NCBI GenBank assembly: GCA_963848415.1 | Contig: CAWKDN010000001.1 | Coordinates: 1,674,001 to 1,738,000, forward strand | Source of the DNA: CAVQBC01 sp963848415 | GTDB taxonomy: Bacteria > Actinomycetota > Thermoleophilia > Solirubrobacterales > Solirubrobacteraceae | Reading direction: 5' to 3' | Length of the DNA: 64,000 nucleotides | Shown here: positions 59,575 to 64,000 of the stretch, piece after piece | Layout: the number at the start of each line of letters is the position of its first letter | Numbering within the stretch: the stretch's first letter is position 1 | Notes under the pieces: model-generated | The model's database searches: none | Seen by the model: only the letters and a program-made list of their open reading frames with translations | What the model was told of the DNA's origin: nothing | Program-made: the position numbers and the translations under genes

Positions 59575-61008
59575 TCATGGCACCCACGGACCGTGCCAGC
59601 CGCCGTGCCCCGTCACGAGCTGGTCCGCCGCCGCCGGGCCCCACGATCCCTTCGCGTACCGGTGCACCGGCGGGGGCGAGTCGAGCAGCGGCTGCATCGC
59701 GCGCCAGCCCTCCTCCACGCTGTCCTGCCGAGCGAAGCGCTTGCTGTCGCCGATCATCGCGGCGTGGAGCAGTACCTCGTATGGCGTAGCGCCCTCGCCG
59801 CCCTGGTGCGCGAACTCCATGTCGAGGGTTATCTGCTCAGGCTTCGCCTCGTCGGCGCGCTGCGCGTTGACGATCAGCCTGATCCCGGTGGAGGGGTCCA
59901 GCTTGACGACGAGCTCGTCAGACTCCGGGCCGCGGGGCCCGACGGCACGGAAACCGAGCCGAGGCGGGCGCTTGAAGACGAGCCGCACCTCCGTCTGCGT
60001 GATCGGCAGATGCTTGCCCGTGCGGATGAAGAACGGCACACCGGACCAGCGCCAGTTGTCGATTCCCAGGCCGAGAGCAGCGTAGGTCTCCGTCGTCGAG
60101 TCCGCCGCGACGCCGTCGATCCCGTTGTAGCCCTCGTGCTGCCCGCGCACGTAGTGGCTAGGGTCCCCGGCCGGCATTGCCTGGAAGACCGACGCCACGG
60201 CGTTCTTCAACACCGTCGCGTCGCCGTTGGCCGGGGGCTCCATTGCGGTTGCGGCCACCACCTGCATAAGGTGGTTGACGACTACGTCGCGAAGAGCGCC
60301 GACGGGGTCGTAGAAGTGCCCGCGATCCTCGACCCCGAAGCTCTCGGCCATGGTGATCTGCACCGAAGAGACGTAGTTGCGGTTCCAGATCGGCTCGAAC
60401 ATCGTGTTCGAAAACCGCAGGTAAAGGATCTCGACCAGACCCATCTTGCCGAGGAAGTGGTCGATCCTGTAGAGCTGCGACTCGTCGAGGTACTGATGCA
60501 CCTCCTCGTTGAGCGCTGCCGCCGAGGCGGCGTCGTGCCCGAAGGGCTTCTCCACCACCACGCGTGCCGATCCCGTCAAGCCGGCGTCGGCGAGCCCGTT
60601 GATCACCGTGCCGAACAGGGACGGCGGGATCTCGAGGTAAAAGACGGGGCTGCGCGCTTCGCCGATGGCCCCGGCCACACGCCGATACGTGTCGTCGTCG
60701 CCGAAGTCGCCCGACAGATACGACAACCGCGCGGCGAAGCGCTTGAACACTTCGTCGTCGATCGCCTCACCGCAGTCCGCGATGCACGTGCGTGCGTGTT
60801 CGCGCAGGTGGTCGACGGTCCAGTCGTCGCCTGCCACTCCCACGATCGGGCAGTTCAACAAGCCGCGCCGCTCCAGCCGGTAGAGCGAGTGGAAGGTCAT
60901 GACCTTGGCGAGGTCGCCGCTGATGCCGAAGACAACGAACACGTCCGCGGGCTGCGGTGCGTCCGTGTCACTCGCGGCTGTCCGTTGACGAGCTCGTACG
61001 CTACTCAC
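59575..61008 (-). CDS. zwf: Glucose-6-phosphate 1-dehydrogenase (copy 2)
   Basis: 477 residues, the same length as copy 1 at 37.6-39.0 kb and alignable throughout. FVVFGISGDLAKVMTFHSLY is the dinucleotide site; EKPFGHDAASAAALNEEVHQ, the active site LYRIDHFLGKMGLVEILYLR, RNYVSSVQITMAESFGVEDR and GVPFFIRTGKHLPITQTEVR are all intact. It leads a two-gene operon with NDH-2. The differences between copies (for example ISGDLAK versus ITGDLAR) suggest old paralogues or separate acquisitions rather than a recent duplication. Confidence 0.95.
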   Translation of the reverse strand: MSSVRARQRTAASDTDAPQPADVFVVFGISGDLAKVMTFHSLYRLERRGLLNCPIVGVAGDDWTVDHLREHARTCIADCGEAIDDEVFKRFAARLSYLSGDFGDDDTYRRVAGAIGEARSPVFYLEIPPSLFGTVINGLADAGLTGSARVVVEKPFGHDAASAAALNEEVHQYLDESQLYRIDHFLGKMGLVEILYLRFSNTMFEPIWNRNYVSSVQITMAESFGVEDRGHFYDPVGALRDVVVNHLMQVVAATAMEPPANGDATVLKNAVASVFQAMPAGDPSHYVRGQHEGYNGIDGVAADSTTETYAALGLGIDNWRWSGVPFFIRTGKHLPITQTEVRLVFKRPPRLGFRAVGPRGPESDELVVKLDPSTGIRLIVNAQRADEAKPEQITLDMEFAHQGGEGATPYEVLLHAAMIGDSKRFARQDSVEEGWRAMQPLLDSPPPVHRYAKGSWGPAAADQLVTGHGGWHGPWVP

Positions 61009-61203
61009 AGGTGCCTTTCGTTCCGGGTCGGCGATGGTCCCGCAACTCGGATTCTGGGGCGGCGGGGCCGGTGGGGCATCCCCCAGATCGGGCGATTCCC
61101 GTCGGTTGCGGCTTTGCCGAGCGAGGCGCCATCCGCGAGTCGCCCGGCGAGGGTGATCGCCCGCCCCCTTCCACGGTCGGCTCCACTGGCATATCGTTGG
61201 CTC

Positions 61204-61905
61204 GTGCCAATCCGGGTCGTGCTCGGGGAGGACAGCTACATCGTTCGCGAAGGCGTGCGACGGCTGCTCGCTACGGCCGACGGGATTGACGTCGAGGCGG
61301 CGTGCGAGAACCTGGATTCGCTGCTCCGCGAGGTCGAGGCTCGTCGTCCTGACGTCGTCCTGACCGACATCCGCATGCCGCCGACGCAGACGGACGAGGG
61401 CATCCGGCTCGCCGCGCGACTGCGCGCCGAGCGGCCCGAGATCGGCGTCGTCGTCCTCAGCCAGTTCGCCGAGCCGGAGTACTTGCTCGCGCTGCTCGAC
61501 TCAGGTTCCGACGGGCGGGCGTACCTACTCAAAGAGCGCTTGCAGGATCTCGCGCAGCTCGTCGCGGCGATCGAGGCAGTGGCCGCCGGCCGATCGGTGA
61601 TCGATGCGAAGATCGTCGAACTCCTCGTCGCAGCCAAGGCCCGGATGGAGAAGTCGCCGCTCGCCGAGCTGACACCGCGCGAGCTCGAGGTCCTGGCCTT
61701 GATCGCGGAGGGCAAGAGCAACGCCGCGATCGCCGACGCTCTCGTGCTGACCAAGCGTGCCGTCGAGAGGCACGTGTACGCGATCTTCCTCAAGCTCAAC
61801 CTCTCGCACGCGCAGGACGCGGGCGATGTGAACCCGCGCGTCAAGGCCGCCTTGCTATTCCTCTCCGAGCCGGCGTCGCCCCTGCAGGGCATCCGCATCA
61901 CCTGA
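61204..61905 (+). CDS. NarL/FixJ-family response regulator
   Basis: 233 residues from a GTG. Receiver: IRVVLGEDSYIVREGVRRLL (acidic pair), phospho-acceptor in PDVVLTDIRMPPTQTDEGIR, lysine in AYLLKERLQDLAQ. C-terminal LuxR helix-turn-helix: LTPRELEVLALIAEGKSNAA and LTKRAVERHVYAIFLKLNLS. The DIRMPPTxxDEG motif is typical of the actinobacterial subgroup near NreC/LiaR-like orphans. It is divergent from the zwf-ndh operon across 195 bp and may control it. No kinase is adjacent. A fragment of a similar regulator is at 62.6 kb. Confidence 0.9.
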   Translation: MPIRVVLGEDSYIVREGVRRLLATADGIDVEAACENLDSLLREVEARRPDVVLTDIRMPPTQTDEGIRLAARLRAERPEIGVVVLSQFAEPEYLLALLDSGSDGRAYLLKERLQDLAQLVAAIEAVAAGRSVIDAKIVELLVAAKARMEKSPLAELTPRELEVLALIAEGKSNAAIADALVLTKRAVERHVYAIFLKLNLSHAQDAGDVNPRVKAALLFLSEPASPLQGIRIT

Positions 61906-62053
61906 CCCAGTGAGGCGGGCACCGTGATACCGGGCGTCGACGACCGGGCCCCGGGGCCTCCTGCCCTGCTGGCACAGCGTCTGTGGATCGCGAGCACACT
62001 TTGGTCCCGATTGGGCGATGCCGTCTTGCGCCGGGAGGCGTACTGACGGCTCG

Positions 62054-62428
62054 ATGGACTGGTTCTCGGTCGTTCTTTGGAGCCTGATCGCGCTCGTCGC
62101 GCTACCGCTCGGCCTTGGCGCGATCGCCCACCGCTGCTCGGCGTGCAGGCGCTCGCGGTGCTAGGAGGGCTCACCGTGGCCGTCCTCTGGCTGTTCGACA
62201 TCGGATCTGAGTACGCCGCCTGAATCGGGCTCGCGTGCGCGGTGGTCGCAGCCCTTGCCACGTCGGTCGCCGGAGCCTGGCTGGTCGACGGCGACCGCGA
62301 AGTCAGCATCGTGCGCCAGTCACGTGAGGAGATCCTCGCCGCCCGTGTGGGGGCGAAGCTGCCACTCGTCGCCACCGCGGGCCTGCTGATGCTCGCGCTC
62401 GCCTCCGGCGGTCTCGCGTTCAGTTGAG
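62054..62428 (+). pseudogene. Small four-helix membrane protein, frameshift plus in-frame stop
   Basis: MDWFSVVLWSLIALVALPLG starts at 62054; after a frame change near 62130 the sequence reads LGVQALAVLGGLTVAVLWLF, DIGSEYAA, then an in-frame TGA (62221-62223), then IGLACAVVAALATSVAGAWL, VDGDREVSIVRQSREEILAA and PLVATAGLLMLALASGGLAF. Four helices in a row fit one ancestral protein. The downstream 61 codons could still be translated from a GTG at 62242. Confidence 0.6.
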
Positions 62429-62579
62429 CCATCCGCCGGTTGTTGTCGTCGCAGGCGTCGAAGGCCGGGCCTGAAGACGTCGCGAGGGGCTCGCGGCGAC
62501 GCAGCCGGAGCGTCGCCGAGCGACTACGGCCTCGGGCCGTTGATCACCCGTTCGGGAGATCTCAGGCGTCCAGCGGCAC

Positions 62580-62705
62580 GCCGAGGTGGCGCTGCGCGAG
62601 ATAGATAAGCGCGGCGTGAGCTCGGCGAGCCCGGACTCCTCGGCACCGACGTGCGCTGCGATCAGCGCATCGACCACCTTGGGATCCACGACCGAGCCGC
62701 CGCTG
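62580..62705 (-). pseudogene. Response regulator fragment
   Basis: GGSVVDPKVVDALIAAHVGA and EESGLAELTPR align with GRSVIDAKIVELLVAAKARM and EKSPLAELTPRELE of the intact regulator at 61204-61905. After LTPR the frame runs out, so only the linker between receiver and helix-turn-helix is left. The next bases (ALIYLAQRHLGVPLDA) are not recognised. Confidence 0.6.
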
Positions 62706-62723
62706 GTACGGCGTCTAGCGCAG

Positions 62724-63124
62724 CTAGGTAAGCGCCTTCGCCTTCATCGCATCGAACTCGTCCTGCGTGATGGTTCCTGGTGTCGAGCAGTTGCTTGGCC
62801 TTCTCGATCTCGGATGCGGCGCCGTCCGATCCGGACACGGACCGCATGCGTTCATCGACTTGCCCGTGGGAGGCAAGGGCCTGCTCGAGGCGCGCCGGCC
62901 CATGCTCTCGCCGCTGACAATCAAATCGATGAAGGCGCCGAGGCACGGCAGCACGATCACGATCAGCGTCCAGGCCGCAACTTGCCCCAGCCGGACATGT
63001 CGTGCCTACCAATGATGTCCCCCGATCACCCAGACCAGGATCGCGAACCAGATCACCCACATGAAGAGGAGATGAGCATCGTCCAGAGGATGTCGAGGAA
63101 CGGATAGTCCGCCGCAATCACCAT
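62724..63124 (-). pseudogene. SHOCT-domain membrane protein, multiply frameshifted
   Basis: Across several frames the minus strand gives, in order, MVIAADYPFLDILWTMLI, FMWVIWFAILVWVIGDIIGR, HDMSGWGK, WTLIVIVLPCLGAFIDLIVS, a linker with QALASHGQVDERMRSV, and the SHOCT end EIEKAKQLLDT, GTITQDEFDAMKAKALT, TAG at 62724. This is the common two-helix (PLDc_N-like) plus SHOCT layout of actinobacterial stress proteins. At least four single-base frame changes lie within 400 bp. Confidence 0.75.
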
Positions 63125-63158
63125 GTCCTTCCGTCCTGTCGGCCGGAAACACGTTCGG

Positions 63159-63377
63159 TCACCATTTGAGCTCGACCTCGAGTTCGCGCTCGTCGTCGTC
63201 GATCTCGATCTCGAGCTTGAAGTCGACCTCGTCGGGCACGTGCACCTTGAAGCGCAGGCCGCCGCGTTCGAACTCGACGTCGTTGTGCTTTGCGAGCATG
63301 TCGGCGAGGGCGTGCAGGCGTGCGGCGGCGTGCTCGCGGCTCAGCCGCTCCTTCTCGGTGATCTCGATCAGGTCCAT
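63159..63377 (-). CDS. amphi-Trp domain-containing protein
   Basis: 72 residues matching the small amphi-Trp family: MDLIEITEKERLSREHAAAR, LHALADMLAKHNDVEFERGG, LRFKVHVPDEVDFKLEIEID and a C-terminal ELEVELKW with the family's terminal Trp. The name refers to an amphipathic strand pattern; function is unknown. The gene is intact with a good start; it lies 12 bp after the lipid kinase and is probably co-transcribed. Confidence 0.82.
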   Translation of the reverse strand: MDLIEITEKERLSREHAAARLHALADMLAKHNDVEFERGGLRFKVHVPDEVDFKLEIEIDDDERELEVELKW

Positions 63378-63389
63378 TTTCGGTCTCCT

Positions 63390-64000
63390 TCATCGTGGCG
63401 TTGCTGGGTCGTGGCCGCGGCCGAGGGCGATCCGTGCCAACTCGACGATGCCGTCCCACGGCCCGTCGGGCACCATGGCCGAGGGCGAGGCGCCCGGGTG
63501 CTTGCGCGCCACGCGCACGCGCAGGACGCCGGGTCGGATGCGAAAGGTCAGCGGCGCGTCGAGCATCAGCGCCTCGCCGTCGATGCCGGCCGCGATCGGC
63601 CGGTCGGCGTCGACCTCGAACGTCGGCGCTGACCACGCGCGCAGCGGGCGCTGCGGCGATCGGCCGCGCTCGCCGCGCCCGCTAGGTTCTGCGACGGCCG
63701 TGATGCCCAGCAGGCCGTCGTCGATCCGCGGCCGCGTGCCCGAGCCGATCGCGCGCCCGAGCCGGTAGCGGTTGTTGGAGACCAGCACCATGGCGCCCGA
63801 GTGGTGCGTCTGCCCGCCCGGGCCTTTGAAGCGCAGGTCGAGCTTCTCGGTGCTGTCGGGACCGAGCACGTCGGGCACGGTGTCGAGCAGCGTGCGGATC
63901 TTCGCGTCGCGGTACTCCTGACGCTGGACGGCCTCGGCGTAGAGGCCGAGCGAGACGTTGTTGACGAACACACGACCGTTGACCTCGGCGAGGTCCACGA
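63390..64000 (-). CDS. Diacylglycerol kinase-family lipid kinase, C-terminal part (5' end outside window)
   Basis: About 203 residues are present: NGRVFVNNVSLGLYAEAVQR, SGAMVLVSNNRYRLGRAIGS, RPRIDDGLLGITAVAE, the DGEALMLDAPLTFRIRPG strand pair and GVLRVRVARKHPG. This is the C-terminal beta-sandwich of DAGK/YegS-type kinases (the GDGT nucleotide-binding part would lie beyond the window). It would phosphorylate diacylglycerol or a related lipid at the membrane. The frame runs off the right edge at 64000. Confidence 0.9.
   Translation of the reverse strand, partial: VDLAEVNGRVFVNNVSLGLYAEAVQRQEYRDAKIRTLLDTVPDVLGPDSTEKLDLRFKGPGGQTHHSGAMVLVSNNRYRLGRAIGSGTRPRIDDGLLGITAVAEPSGRGERGRSPQRPLRAWSAPTFEVDADRPIAAGIDGEALMLDAPLTFRIRPGVLRVRVARKHPGASPSAMVPDGPWDGIVELARIALGRGHDPATPR

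Noticed and set aside
58375..61905. A 3.5-kb open frame on the plus strand
   Set aside because: It is antisense to NDH-2 and G6PDH copy 2, is Arg/Asp/His-rich without any domain in that part, and only its last 233 codons (from 61204) are a real response regulator.
1..64000. CRISPR array or cas, toxin-antitoxin, retron or restriction genes
   Set aside because: No regularly spaced repeats and no recognisable nuclease, methylase, reverse transcriptase or toxin motifs were seen; the HIRAN protein alone is not evidence of defence.

Overview
The window is high-GC (about 70%), densely coded DNA from an actinobacterium. Protein style and gene content (DUF2277, DUF2294, DUF7144-type, amphi-Trp proteins, many NarL and LAL regulators) point to a soil member of Thermoleophilia/Solirubrobacterales. 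This placement is inference; no rRNA or marker set is present. The sequence has two textures: orderly chromosome-like blocks (1-17.4 kb, 23.9-29.6 kb, the right edge) and a mosaic accessory region (from about 29.8 kb to 63.1 kb) full of truncated, frameshifted and duplicated genes.

Left block: the 3' part of PEP carboxylase, a secreted glycerophosphodiesterase, ACC deaminase, a drug-efflux-type MFS transporter, a HIRAN-domain/acidic protein/DUF2277 cluster, an AI-2E-type permease, a GH3 beta-glucosidase with PA14 insert (one frameshift), DUF2294, an RsbW-like ATPase, a secreted serine hydrolase, hypX (two frameshifts), a methyltransferase and an RraA/aminotransferase pair. At about 17.456 kb a VOC gene is cut off, marking a junction.

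17.4-29.7 kb: an operon of two paralogous epoxide hydrolases and a redoxin, a NarL response regulator, two decayed genes (alpha/beta hydrolase, ThrE-type exporter), then a tightly overlapped operon of amino-acid permease, membrane-anchored protein, M20 dipeptidase and M24 aminopeptidase, with a second permease upstream. Each permease unit is preceded by a similar 17-bp inverted repeat.

29.8-63.1 kb: tRNA-Phe(GAA) is followed by a tyrosine integrase broken by one in-frame stop and by an IS256-type element, the classic left end of an integrative element. The rest looks like a stress/redox/membrane-homeostasis cargo: two glucose-6-phosphate dehydrogenases, NDH-2, a disulfide-reductase fold enzyme lacking its cysteines, SulP permease, AI-2E permease, HdeD, DUF4239, DUF1269, YihY, STAS and carboxymuconolactone-decarboxylase-like proteins and a LAL regulator. 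The most notable signal is a recurrent sequence element, core TTCATGCCATCGGGGCGATG containing the inverted repeat CATCG-N3-CGATG, found 60-110 bp upstream of eight genes between 41.3 and 57.3 kb and always in the direction of transcription. It suggests a local regulon. A second signal is a decayed duplicate (56.1-57.7 kb) of the 47.6-51.6 kb block.

Right edge: amphi-Trp protein and the C-terminal part of a diacylglycerol-kinase family enzyme. No CRISPR array, rRNA, prophage structural genes or recognisable defence system was found. Because many breaks are single-base insertions that a one-base deletion repairs, some may be assembly errors rather than true decay.
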